Positions 29,801 through 42,044 of a DNA stretch of 64,000 nucleotides are shown piece by piece (the stretch's first letter is position 1; each line of letters starts with the position of its first letter). The DNA comes from Stercorarius parasiticus (Eukaryota > Chordata > Aves > Charadriiformes > Stercorariidae): assembly GCA_013396915.1 (NCBI GenBank), contig VWZL01000597.1, forward strand, positions 749,963-813,962, read 5' to 3'. Position numbers and translations under genes: made by a program. Under the pieces are notes generated by a model. That model was not told the DNA's origin, made no database searches, and was given only the letters and a program-made list of their open reading frames with translations.

Positions 29801-30918
29801 AACTTTATCAAATGGTGTTTTCCATGGTTTTAAGTAGGGCTTTCATAAAAGTAGATTCTACAACCATGAAGTTGGCTATTGTGCCTTGCAGAATATCCTA
29901 AAATGTTTTACTTCAAAGCTGTTTATTAATACTAGACTAAATGAAACAGTGGGAAATAACAATATATTTGTAAAACGAAGTCTGCAAAGATTCCAACTGG
30001 AATTTTAGGATATAAACATGGGGATTCTTTTACTCTTCATGTTTTTGCTGTTCTAATCTACAATTTCTTGTCAAAATAACACCTGGCCAGACTAAGTAGA
30101 AAATAGCAGTTAACTCTTCTGAGTCCAATAGAAACTCAACTTCTTATATGTAGTGTCTTCAAACTATATATGAAGCGCTGTGAGCAGGATGTCATTTCAG
30201 ACAGCTAATTTTCTCTACTAACACTTTTAATGTTGAAGTTTTTAGTTTTGATGTTAACAGTTTCTTCTCAGCTTTGGTTTATGGGCAGGTAACAGGACTT
30301 ACGGTATCATTGCTTTTAGTCAGAAAAACCTGACCTAGTGTCAGACTTGTCATTTACATACAACTCATCCCTCCCCCCGGCCTTGCAGCTCTTCTGAGCT
30401 ATTACCTACACAATGTTTTTACTGATGTTTTATTGAATTCCACTAAGTGTGCGGTTGTAAAGGTTTGAGCAGGCTACGAATATTTATGCAAGGAGGGTGG
30501 CAATAAGCAGTGTTACTGTACTTAGACTTCACCTTGATAAGTAAACGTTCGCTATACGTAGTGGTATTTACAGAAGTTGAGTATGAGTAATAACAATTAT
30601 TCTGTGAAGCAAAATACAGAAGTGTTACAGAGATAGCTCTATCTTGTAACTATGGTTACGTGTATGTTAGAAAAGAAAGACTAACAATAGAAAATCATAG
30701 CAGTAAGTATTCTTCAGAAAGAAGATCCAAACACTCAGTTCAGGTATCAGTCTTCTTCATTTTATGTGGCTGTGCATGTGTTTAAACAGTTCTGTATCTG
30801 ACAAGGTATTTCAATCTCAGCTTTTCTCTCTTTTTTGCAGAAATTGATGTTCATAATTATATGTGTAACTGTATTGCTTCTGATACTTGGAATTATCCTA
30901 GCAACAACACTATCATAG
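20830..30918 (+). CDS. STX2: Syntaxin-2 (epimorphin), exon 1 not found
   Basis: Qa-SNARE of the plasma membrane that pairs with SNAP-23/25 and VAMP proteins in exocytosis and abscission. Exons: 20830-20901, 21401-21500, 23015-23089, 24040-24113, 24318-24426, 26169-26242, 26353-26490, 27895-28005, then 29312-29395 or 30841-30918 as alternative ends. All have GT-AG borders and consistent phases. With ten residues for the missing first exon, as in mammals, the protein would be about 286-288 residues, the usual length. Exon 2 begins in the acidic N-terminal part and carries [10 protein letters not shown]. Exons 3-6 hold the Habc helices, including [14 protein letters not shown]. Exons 8-9 hold the SNARE motif, with the zero-layer glutamine as the last codon of exon 8. 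A juxtamembrane SKARRK and a C-terminal anchor follow. The missing part includes the start codon and the Munc18-binding N-peptide. Confidence 0.96.
29312..29439 (+). other. STX2: STX2 alternative anchor exon A
   Basis: The TTTTTTGACAG acceptor is followed by codons for KMWIIII...GLSVGVR and a TGA at 29393-29395, matching the IGLSVG-type C-terminus of one mammalian STX2 isoform. A GTAAGT donor at 29440 lets the exon splice on to the last exon. The stop lies 44 bases before that junction, below the usual 50-55 base threshold, so inclusion should not trigger nonsense-mediated decay. Including this exon turns the next one into 3' UTR. Confidence 0.85.
30841..30918 (+). other. STX2: STX2 alternative anchor exon B (last exon, coding part)
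   Basis: A strong acceptor (CTCTCTTTTTTGCAG) is followed by codons for [13 protein letters not shown]...ATTLS and a TAG, matching the other mammalian STX2 C-terminus. Used when exon A is skipped; phase 0 after exon 9 works for both ends. Confidence 0.9.
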
Positions 30919-33295
30919 CAAGCACATTCCAAGAGTTACGAACCTTCAGAAACTCCAAAATGCGCCTTCAGTAAAACCAAACTTCATTTCATAAATGATG
31001 CCTTACACTGTTCCACGATGATGACCTATCACTAATGGTTAAAAATGAAAACAAAATCACTCTTAATATGTTTACTCATAAAGGAAGATCAGAATGTATT
31101 AGGATATGTATGGATTTTCATCATAAACTATACATTTGTAAGACTGAAACTTGCTCTTAATTGTTTTGAACTAAAGTAACTTAGGGCTTTTTTCATATCT
31201 CAGTGTTACAAACAATTTAAATAGGGAGTTGAGAGACTATTAAGTTTTGACTGTTTGGATTTTTTTCCTATTGCTAATATAATTCTAATCACAGATTTTA
31301 GTATGTTACCAGTGCTGCTTTTGTTAGCACTCTTGCGAATGTTTTTATGACATGTAGCCTTGTCTTTAAGTGTATTAATTATTTAGTCACCTTAACCTGT
31401 CTAAGCTTTATACTCAAAATTTTTTCTCCAACAAGCGCTAAAATATTTTATCCTGAAAAGACTCCTTATTTAATTGTCTGCCTATTGCATTACACTTGAG
31501 AAGAAGGAAAAAAAAAAACACCGAAACTTTTTTATAGTTTCCAGTTTTGTTTTGGTTTTTTGGTTTTTTTGGTTTTTTTCTTTCAGTGTGACTAAGGTTA
31601 ATTGCTTTACATATTTCCTTGCCTTTTATAATAAAAAGTTAGTTGCAACATTGCTGGTAAAAGAATGCAATAATGAAGCACACGGAATTTCAATTTGAGC
31701 AGATAACTTTACAAATAATCCTTGAACAAAGGAAACTGATGGATCAGTTCAGCCTTATTGTTCATATGAATGTGACAAAAATCACAGTTTCTCTAGAAAG
31801 CCAAGTCAAGATTTCTCATTCAGAAGCTTGCTAATGTTGTGTGACTATAGCACACAGGGATAAACTCCCTCAGAAAAGTCTGAAGCATAATACAAACTAA
31901 GACACTGATTTGTTATGAAATGTTTGTGTTCTATAACATATATGAAGTGTTTTAGTATATACATATCTGTTGTAACACTAGCTTGTGAGACTTGAAAGCT
32001 TGAAAGACTTCATGTATAACCAAATAACTGCATTTAATGTTACAGGTTATTTTTGTATTTTGTGTGTAAAATATTTGTAACTTGAATTTTTGACTTCTCA
32101 TTGTTTAAGGATTTCCATGTAGATATGTAGATATATTTACACTGTAAGAGAATTAGAGGAAAATATAACGTGTGCCTTTTTAAACACAGTCAGTGTTTCC
32201 AAATATTCAATTATAATGTTAACTGCAATAACTTGCTCCTAAAAGGTTAGAATCCTTAAACTTATGTTTCGTTGAAAGTGTCTGAGATCAAACTTGCTCA
32301 GTAAACTATAATTCAGTCTGTTGACTTAATGAAATTCAGCAAAGTTTACAATTTATGTTGCATGTATGAATATTCCTGCTTTGCTGTCCAAATACACTGT
32401 GAATGTGCTGGAGCTATTCAGATGTCAAACATGTTTAAATAAGAAAAAATTATTATTATTGGTCTTTTTGCAAGTCAGCCATAAAGAAGTCACTTGAAAA
32501 AGTTTGGCTTCATTAATGAACAAATTTCTTTACCTCTAAGTCCAGAACACTCACCGATGTTTGTGAGGAAGTTTACATGCAAAGTAAGGAAAGATTGATT
32601 GCCTTAGTACTCGTTCTAGGAAAAACATATTTTTATTCTATAGTTTTCTAGATTTTTATCAGTAAATATTATTTATACAGATACACAGATTGGACGGGGG
32701 GAAAAAAATCAGTTCTGCTGTTTAACAGCTGGTTACCTAAAATGACCCCCAGAATCGCGTCATGTTGAATTTTTTTATTTATAATGCAATAATTTGCCCA
32801 TCAAGACCAGAAATTTGAATAGGCCACTCCATGCTTTTTACTTGTTGTTACATAGCTGCCTGAATGAGTTCGTTTTAAAACAAAACAAAACTTGTTTTTC
32901 ACATGAACCTCTTTGTTAATATTGGAGGGGAGTAAATCTCTAACCTATGCACTAATAAATTTATCTACGCAAGTCTCTTGTGGCTATTTTTATATTTATG
33001 ATGTTACTGTGACATTTGTGAATATTTCCAGTAAGTGTTTGAATAAGGCAGGTATGTTTTTGATCAAGGATATATGTCAAACAACCGATACCTAGGTCTT
33101 GAAGGTCTTAATAGTGTATTTCCTGAAACTTTTTACCAAAAAAGGTGTAGAGATGATCAAAAGTAGATGTAGAGATAATTATGAAGACATTAATGGGATT
33201 TATTAATTTAAACTATGCCCATGGAATTTTGCTTTAATATTAAACTTGAAAAATATGGGAATTGTTTATTTGAATAAAGGCATTCAAGTATTTTC
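30919..33295 (+). other. STX2: STX2 3' untranslated region
   Basis: About 2.4 kb of AT-rich sequence after the STX2 stop, without a conserved frame, similar in size to the mammalian UTR as I recall it. Several AATAAA-like signals occur within it, for example near 31631 and 32954. The last clear one is at 33273. The end is inferred from that signal. Confidence 0.6.
33273..33278 (+). terminator. STX2: Polyadenylation signal of STX2
   Basis: AATAAA in TGAATAAAGGC, the last canonical signal before sequence character changes to a more GC-rich block at 33.46 kb. Earlier signals may produce shorter UTRs. Confidence 0.55.
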
Positions 33296-35574
33296 AAAAA
33301 TTCCTCATAAAAGCACCTCTTTTCACAATGTAGAATTAAAAGAACAACTTCTTACCTGCCTACACCAGAATTGGAAATTCTGGAATACGTTCAGGGTTCT
33401 GATGTGCAGGTGGTAACTGGAGTCATTCTGCCAATTTAGATTTAGTTTAGATTTCCGCTCTGGCAGCTTTTTGGGGTGTTGCGTGGTGGTATCCGAAGCC
33501 GTGCCCATCCTCTCTGGGTAGCCCGGCTCCCTCCGGCTGCAGCAGCTCTGCCCGTCCCTGGCGCTGAGCAGGAGCCGGAGCCTGATGGAGCCACCATCAG
33601 CCTTTGACATGGGCAGGAGCAGTGTCAGGGTGGTGCTGTGCAAGGGGAAAGGCGGGTTGTGCCGCTCTTGTTGCGGGGGGGCTTTTTTTGGTGAAACTTT
33701 GAGGAAAGAATGCCCAGGGTTTCATTTGCTTTCATTTGAGTCAATGCTGTCTTCTTACAGAAATAAACTATCATTGTAATTTTTTTAACAGTCTAACAGC
33801 ACTGAGGATAATGCCATGCAGAGCTAATACCAAAGCACCTAGGAGTTAGGAATTGGCCAATTCCTGACTAACTGTACGGTAATTGAGCCATTATGTTTAG
33901 TTCAGTATGTATTTGTGGTATTGGGAAAATCAGATAGCAGTGGGAATGTTGAACTTGGCAATTAATAAGGCAAATTTGTCCATAAAGGCAAACCAAGAAA
34001 GTAAAATCTTAGCATAGGGAAAATGTTAAATGTTACTGTTAAATTCTTACAAAGATCTGTACAACCAAAATCCCTAAGATTATTTGTAAGTGCGGGTGTC
34101 TCTGCTGCTTCTCACAGTGGTGCCGTACCACCTGTAGAAAAAGCACCAAGTCTGAACATAAATGAATTCAATACAATGGATTGAAGCTGTTTCAAAAATT
34201 AATCCGTCTTTATTCTGCTTCTCTTTGCTCTGTAGTGTAAAACACAGAGGAGACATTTCTAGGCAATGCAGGATTTGTTTAGCATAGCACTATGTGAATT
34301 TCACTGAAAACAAGCCTGATAAAATAGAAGACGAAGGGAAATGAGGGAACTGCTGCCTATGAGGAAGGATGTTTATCTGTATAAAAATGATATTATTAAA
34401 AAACACACACCAACACCCTTTCAGTTAGTTGTGCTTAATGTAGTTTTGAGAGAAGGGTTTGGATGTGGGGTTTTTTTTGTCGGGGAGGGTGGTGGATGGG
34501 GGTTTCAAGACTTAATGTTACCTAATGTTAAATTTGATTTGATGTGTTCATGCGGCTTGTATGCAACTTCTGGAAATAACCATGGCATTCGTCCTCGCAC
34601 CCAGCGGGGCAGCCCTTGCACCTGTGGATCGGCTCAGCCTTCCCCGTCTGTACAGTAATTGGCTCCTCGTTACGCAGCACTGTTTGCAGCTGCTTTTAGC
34701 CCCCTCTGTCAAACATGCAACGTCCTTCTGCCAGTAGTAAAGCACTTAGAAATGAGTGTTTTGGAATAAAAAAAGAGCATTCTCTAAGCACTTGTAACTA
34801 GGTTCCGAAGAATAAAAGGACTTCTGGAATAAAGGTTTTTACGGAGGAAAATATATGGAAATGGTAAGTAATTACAAAATAATTGTGGTTATGTGTTGTA
34901 AAGAACTACTTTTATTGATTGCATTTGAATCCATTTTACTGCAAGGAGGGGGAAAGAAGGGTTTTGATGCTCAAGAGTAAATAGTTCTTAGAAAATAGCT
35001 AAGTTATGATAGAAATAGCTAACTATAGCAGACTTTGGGTTGGGAAGAAAACGGATTATCTTGCATACAAAATTACATTTGCTATATCCATACTTCAGGG
35101 AGAACGTGAGACTGTTCGTTACTGTCAATTGAAAGTAAACTGAGCTGGACAGCATGAAAGTAACATGGAGCACAGCTTGGCTTTGAGAATAGGTGAGAAT
35201 GAATAGGGACTCAGCACAGGTGCCATTTATGCAACAGCTCACTTTATGGTCTTATATATTCTTACAGAAAATGGAGAGGCAACTTCAGTCCATATTTGAC
35301 AAAGTTATTTGTGTTTTTGCACAGAATGGTCAACTTTCTGTAGTTACAAGTTTTTTGCTTCTTTGAGTCTGCTATTACATAGTCTTCATCAACGTTTTTA
35401 ACATTGAGCAAGTATGTTAATTTCTGAGGTGAGATGTGGAGGCTGGTAGATGAGAAGGCATGCAAGAATTAACATGTATAATATTGACAGCTTGTTGTAA
35501 AGAAATCTTAGGCTTCTTTCTTAAGCTTCCTCCTTTCCTGAATTGTGACATGAGCCTATGGTGAGCATCTATAT

Positions 35575-35690
35575 ATCATAGAATTGGAGAACTACTGGGA
35601 TTGGAAGCAATCTCTGCAGATCATCTCCTGCAGTCTCCTGCTCAAAGCAGTGTCATCAGTGAGAACAGACCAGATTCTCATACTGTTCTA
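35575..35690 (-). mobile_element. CR1-like LINE 3' fragment
   Basis: Begins ATCATAGAATTGGAG and continues through GATTGGAAGCAATCTCTGCAGATCATCTCC...CTCAAAGCAGTGTCATC. This is the diverged reverse complement of a CR1 3' end, whose tail is an ATTCTATGA repeat. Short, 5'-truncated and old. Confidence 0.6.
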
Positions 35691-35967
35691 CATCACAGAA
35701 TGAAACACCTTTGGTTTTCATTAGCTGATTCTTTTAAACATAAGCATGGATTTATTTTTTTTAAAACCTAAACTTTCTCTATCATGACTGTTCATATAGT
35801 AGAACAGTATCTCTTGATGTTCTGTGGATTAATGGAATTGTTTTTCTATAGGAAGTTCATCAAACAAAATAACGTTTTGCTAGTTGAAAAATTCATAGGA
35901 AGAGAATCTGGCCTTGAGAAGAATTTTTTCCTTGTCCTGCCTGTGGAACAAATTTCTGTTAACTGAA

Positions 35968-35995
35968 GGATATAAATGGTTGGATATAAATGGTT
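35968..35995. repeat. Perfect 14-bp tandem duplication
   Basis: GGATATAAATGGTT occurs twice with no spacer. Probably a replication slip. Confidence 0.9.
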
Positions 35996-38900
35996 ATTTT
36001 GAAGGGCATACTCTAGACTAAATGTAAGCTTTAGACAAAGGGCTGGGAGGGACTGGCTATGATATTTCTCAACAAACATAACCAAATTGTGGTTTCTTCG
36101 TTATGAGTAGTTCTGTACTATCTAAAACACATGTCTGTCCAGTCGGGTATTGCTCAGAAGTGGAGGAATTGCAATTATGTGAAAGCCTGTTCAAGGCTTC
36201 CCTTGGCTCACATTTGTAGGTCACTGTAGCATCAAATGCTCATCAGAGCTCTTGCTGTTCTGCTTGCGGGTGAAACTGGAAGATTGAGTCCTAGTTTGTC
36301 CAAGTCACTGATGTGCTCCTTGTTGGAGCTCAGGCAGGGCTGTGTGGCAGAGCACACTTGGTACCCGTCTGCCTCTTTCAGCCTACAGGACTGGTTTTGC
36401 CTTTGGGGTGTGCGTGAAAGAGTGTTAAAAGAAATGTTCCTATGAGACTTCTAAAAGTTCATGCTATGTGTTTACCGTTATTGTAAAAAAAAATTGAAAT
36501 GGGATTTCTGTTTTGCCATGCTTCTAGATGAAAACTTCATAAACTCTTTATTTGAAAGAGGCATCTGTATTTTGAGATTATTTTAGCTAGAGGAAGGAAA
36601 TTACCTGTAACACAGCTACAGCTGTGATTTTATTTTTTTTTTCCAGAGCTATCTGGCAGTGTTGGATTGCCCAGCTCTTATCTAGAGCACGGTTAAGTAG
36701 TGGGTGTCCAAATTGGTGAAGACAGCTTTAAAATTTCAGGTTTCAAAGTGCTTTAGAAAAATCCACAACACTATTGTGGCAAACATTGTTTGCACTTTAT
36801 AGATCTGGGAAATGATTCGGGGAAGAAAGTTGAACTGAAAAAACTAGTCTTGACACCTCAATTTTCTCCACGTTTTGTTTTTCAATGTGAAAACTTTGGT
36901 CCATGTATAACCCGCTGCAGTCATGACTTCATCCACTGCTGTAAATGAGGCCTAAAATTGGTTCCTCATTAAAAGTGTCAAAGGATTCCTACAGAAGAGG
37001 AGAAACTGCCATTGCAACTGTGTGCTCTGGCATTTGAAGTAGCTTGGGAGTAAGAGATGCCCTGTCCTCCCTGCGGGAGGGAGCCTTTTCTCTCGGTTGT
37101 TATAATCTCGCATCAATGGCGTATGCAAAACCCCTGCACTGTTAGTCCCATTCATTGAGTGGTCTAGAAGAATGCTATTTCACTTCATAGTTCATCTTCT
37201 AAATAAGTCTATGCAATTGGTTTAATCTTCTTAATCAGCATTTCTCTCTGCAGAGCTTTTCACGAGGGTTTTTCCAGTAGCACACTTCACACGCACCTCC
37301 AGGAATTTGGCCACAACATAGATGCTGTGCGTTGGCCAGAACATCGACTGACTTTTGGCAGGTTGACTTGTGTTCTGTCAGTGGTCCAAAACAGCAGGCT
37401 CCTGCTCGTGAAAGGTGCTATCTTTTAAAAGTATGACTAAACCCTGTTTTGTTTTTAATTTATTGTTAGGTTTTATATTGGGCAAGCGGAAAGCAAATCC
37501 TTTGAATGCTGATGATGGGGTAGACAAAACCATTTCATTTGGAGCTCCCTCACAACCCTGTATATTTAATGCTGTAAATTTCAGCTGGATAGAAACGCTC
37601 TCAGAAAACACAATTAACTACAGTTTTATTCTTTCAGGCCGTTCCGTGGGGTTTCCTATTTAAGCACAGCTAGCAATCTGGACCCAAGTCTAGGGAAAAG
37701 ACCTGATACCTGGAGTCTATGTAGTGTGAGCAATTCAGCCATGCTGCCCTCTGCAAAATCAACTTGAAGCTTGGAAAAAACATTCCCAGCAGCTGCCTCG
37801 GCAGAAGCAGGTCTCTTGCCTCATTGCCCAGACTTACTTGAGAGGCCAGGCTTTGTGGTTGCTGCTGATCTCCTTTTTCAAAATGTCAGTAATTGCCTTT
37901 GTAACAATTTATTCTCTTTTCTCAGTTTAAAATTTTGCTGATTTGTCCACTGTGCCCCTTCTACCTAAAGGACTGGATGATTGCTAACATGCTCTGCAGA
38001 CTTAGTGTTTTCCTCTTGCTACTTAATGTCTTTAATGGACTTTTGGCAAAGGCCTTTTAAAATACCCTGACTTGTTAGTATCAGCCTTCTGCAATGCTAC
38101 AGAGTGACTTGGGACCTGACCAGGAAAATATTTGCCACTTTGTCATGCCGCTGCTTTAATTACTGGCAGTGCAGGCAGAATGCTGTGGAAAAAACAAAAC
38201 AAACAAAACACTTCCAAATGCAGACTTACTTATCTACTGAGCCATCGAATTGCAGGTCTTAGATTTTTCTGCCCATTCCTTCTCTTGGTCTCTGGCTTTC
38301 CTTTTGTTTAGGCTGTTGCTTTTAGAGGCATAGTCTCTTCTGCTATTGAATCCACCTCATGGTGTTTGTAGTGAAGAAAAATGGCAATGTGTATGTTTAG
38401 CTCAGGACAGTCATCCGTGATACAGACTAATCTTGGTTCTATCCACACTGCTGTCAGCCATTTTAAATAGTTAAATATAGCTGCTAGCAAATGAATCTAA
38501 CTGCACCAGAAAGCAATCTGAAGAAAAAAACCACGTATGTTATTAAAAATAATAATAAACAAAACCCAACCACTCTTAGCCTTCTGAAAATTTGCAAAAA
38601 ACATTTCAAAACATCCTGGGTTTAAATCAGTTCATACAAGTACACGTTGCATTTCCAGCTCACATACTTGCTCTGCTTTTGATTTTCCATTTTGGCAATT
38701 TATTCAGTGTAGAGTTAGTGGATGGAATCTCAGAGGAGAATAAAAGCCAGTGTTTTGAGAACTAATGAAGTAATTATCTAAAGCATTATTTACAATGATT
38801 ATTTAGAAGATAATGAGACCCTTTAATTATGTTTGTTCTGCATAGCTAGCCTTTCAATAATTCAGGGTATTGCCGTACAATTTCCTCTATACTCACTTTG

Positions 38901-41900
38901 CACGTTTTTGTTTAGAAAAATGTCGCAGCTGCTTGTAATGCACAAATATGGGCCCTCATTCTGGGTATCATCTGTCCCATGAGAATCACCTGCTCACTGC
39001 GGTTGGAGGAGGCGGCTTTTAGGTTCAGGCTTCTTCAGTGTGATGTGGAACAAAATAAATTATAGGTGAAATAAAGCTGAGCCTATTAAAGGCTGTTATG
39101 GCTTTATAGGAGTACTACTATAGCATTAACATATATGCATTAGTCTAGCAATGTTTCCATTAGCATTTCTGTTAGCACTTATTGGAGGTGAAATTTGACT
39201 TGCAGTTTATTTTCATTTTGGGAGTCATGACAGTTTTGTTTCAAACTAAGAGCCATACTCATTTGTGTATAAGAAGTTCACAGCATCATTAGCATTTTAG
39301 TAGCTAATAAAAATTTCACCAGTATTTTCATACACATTTGTGAATTTGTTGCTAAAATAGACAATTCTACTTACACACATCGTTAGCAATGCCTAAATAG
39401 TATATAGTCCCTGAGGAAATGCATCTTTTGCCACAGGCTGGATCTTCATTTGGCACCGCAATGAAGCATTGCTTCACTGACTGCAGCGGTGCTACTCCAG
39501 GTTACAACGGCTGATGATGTAGTCCTTGATGATTTGAAACTGATAAGAAAAAACTTAATCTCAGAGAGGGCCCAAAGGCTTGCAGTTTCTATTCCAATAT
39601 GGCTGGCCGTTTATCTAGAATTGAATCAAATCAACTCCTATGGGAATCTTTCCACTGACTTCAAGAGATGCTGCAAAGGGCAGCTGATCTCCTACCTACC
39701 TTCTGTCCCTTTGAGGCAAGCAGACAGATGAGGAGGAGTAGATTTTCATTTTACTGAAGTATATTTAAAATATATAACACAGGACTGTTCTAGAATGTGG
39801 TAGAAGTTAAAAGTTCAACAGGCTAAAAATAATGCATTTAAATTTTGGGGAAGACTGCAAGTAAATATGAATAAATAGACAGCTAAGTGAGCTTCTGAAA
39901 TACCTGTACACGTATAAATGAGCTGCTTCAATCTAGTTTCTCTGCTGGACTATTTGTCTGCTGAAGGAGGGAGTTCTACAGCCTCTCTCATTGAAATTCA
40001 CAGCAACGCTCCTGTTAGCTTCAAAGGTACGTGGTTCAGGCCTACGTGCAAAGTAGACTTAAACCTGTGGTTCCCGAGATGAATTTGTGCATTAATCTAT
40101 TGCGCCAGTAAGCACAATTCTAATTTAAACCTGCTGATTCTCCCCAAACGTTTTCCTTCTGCTAACCACAGAAAGCACATCTTTTGCCTTTCTGAAGTGT
40201 GTAATTCAAGTACAGACTGCAGATGAATGCCAGTAAGGGTATTCACACCATCATTAAACAAGCAATACAAGCATTAGCGAAGTTGCATCTTCAGTCTGAA
40301 TCTTTTAATTTGTATCCTGTAGACACCAGCTTTTCAGTCCCAGCTGGACAACCCAGAATACATGAGATAGAAAGCTCTGTGTGGCGCTCGGTAGGAGCAG
40401 TCACGCTTTTTTGATTGCTTTCTCTCTTCAACTGAGGCAGGAAGCTTAGACTGAATTCCTCTCTACAAATGTTGCAAGAATAATTTCTCTTAATGTGGGT
40501 TTTAGCTGTTACTGAAATACAAGGATCATAACTGGACATACATGGCTCAGTGGCTTGGTGCCTGACCTGTCATTTTAGATAAGGGAAGTGATTTTTCTTT
40601 TGGAACTGAATCATTGATTCTCTACTGAATGGCAGGAATGTATAACCATTTTTTTCCACAGGAAAGAGTCCTTGTTTCTTTCTTCTTTTTCAACTCTCCA
40701 TTTTCCCATGCACTTTCCATTTTATTTTTGGATATGTTTGCACAATAAAAGAATACTGAATTTCAAAACATACACCTTTCAATCACTTTTTGATGGATTT
40801 TTAAACAGTCTTTTGCAAAATGCTCTTGAAACTAAGCAGTCTATGAATTCACTGCAGTGAAAGCTAGATACTTGCTCCTCAGCATATAAATGCATCCCAA
40901 CTGATTGGGAGCTGCATATTGTACTCCTCACCCTTGAGCTCTTTCTTAATCAAGGAGAAACGAGATCCTCTGTCTGTACAGAGATTTCTCCTGAAATCTG
41001 TTCTCATCTTTTTCATCTCAAATCGGGGCACTGTGTCTGCAGTTCAGAACAAAACAGAAAGGCAGGTGGAAAGCACCAGCTCCTTTTGAGGTCAAAACCT
41101 GCAGCCATCAGGCTACCCCATTCTGAAACTGTTTGAAATCTCAAGTGTGTCTTTTCAGTAGAAATTTACCTTTAATTTTTAAATATGATTAAACCAAACT
41201 CCAGAATATGTTGCTAGGTGTTGATGCACAGCATTTTGTTTCACCTGATATAAATCTTCTAGATTGCTGGCCTAAGAAAATGTTATTTACCTCTGCCCCA
41301 ATTCTGGATGGGAGGAAAATGACTCCCTTTCTAAAACATGGCTGAAACTGTAAGATTCACTCTGTGTATGACTATGGCTTTAGCTGGCATGTGCTGCCTT
41401 GTTGTATGGCTATTATACTCAGCTGTTTATAAATAGCAAAGTAAGAGCAATCTGTTACTACTGGGTATAAAACACTTCACTGTTCCCATTGGGTAGAATC
41501 TCCGAGTGCTGAGAGGAAGCCCCTTGCTCTCCAGAAGGAAGGGCACTGTGCTGCTGCTTTTAAGGAGTTTGACCTGTTGTCTCACAATACCTACCAAGTG
41601 TTTGGGAGGCTATCTTACTGAAAGTACTAGCTTCTAAGGTTCAAAAGCACTTTGTCTGCTTATCTGCAATAAAACTTCTTAGAGGAAAAGGGAAACTTTG
41701 AGCTATACTTATTTCTCCTGTGACTATCTTGGTTGTCTTTAGAAAAGTCTTGGGAGGAGAAAGGGAAAGGCAGTTTTCTTTACAGGCATGTCGGAATACC
41801 TGCCCAGTGTCTCCAAAGCTTGAATTAAAGATGCAAGACAGGCCATGAATGTTTTGGAAAGGAAGAAGACAAAAGCATATAGAAAGGAAAGAAGAAACAT

Positions 41901-42044
41901 CCAAGTAATACGTTCGTTACCTTTAAGTTGTAACTAGCAAAATGGGGCTGGCTGACTTTTAATGAAGTCAGAAGTCCTGTAAGCCAATTTAGGCTTCTCT
42001 CTAGACAGTTGAAATGCTCTCAGCCACTTCTGCTTCTATTACAG

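Larger units (their letters stand above)
33296..42044. other. Interval between STX2 and the coiled-coil gene
   Basis: About 8.7 kb without a secure exon. It must hold the missing 5' part of the downstream gene if that gene starts here. A GC-richer patch at 33460-33700 with an ATG at 33585 is a weak candidate promoter and first exon. Possible but unsupported phase-0 exons occur near 41043-41090. A CR1-like fragment (35575-35690) and a 14-bp tandem duplication (35968-35995) are also present. Confidence 0.5.

Noticed and set aside
37254..37430. Long frame without an ATG after a CTCTCTGCAG acceptor
   Set aside because: Its phase does not match the phase-0 exons of the coiled-coil gene, and the only donors (GTTGAC, GTGCTA) are weak.
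39437..39731. Open frame with a possible acceptor at GCCACAG
   Set aside because: Phase-0 reading stops early, the donor is weak, and the CTATGGGAATCTTTCCACTG wording looks like an old non-coding repeat.
41043..41090. 16-codon phase-0 segment after GTGTCTGCAG
   Set aside because: Short, with a poor GTCAAA donor; no independent support.
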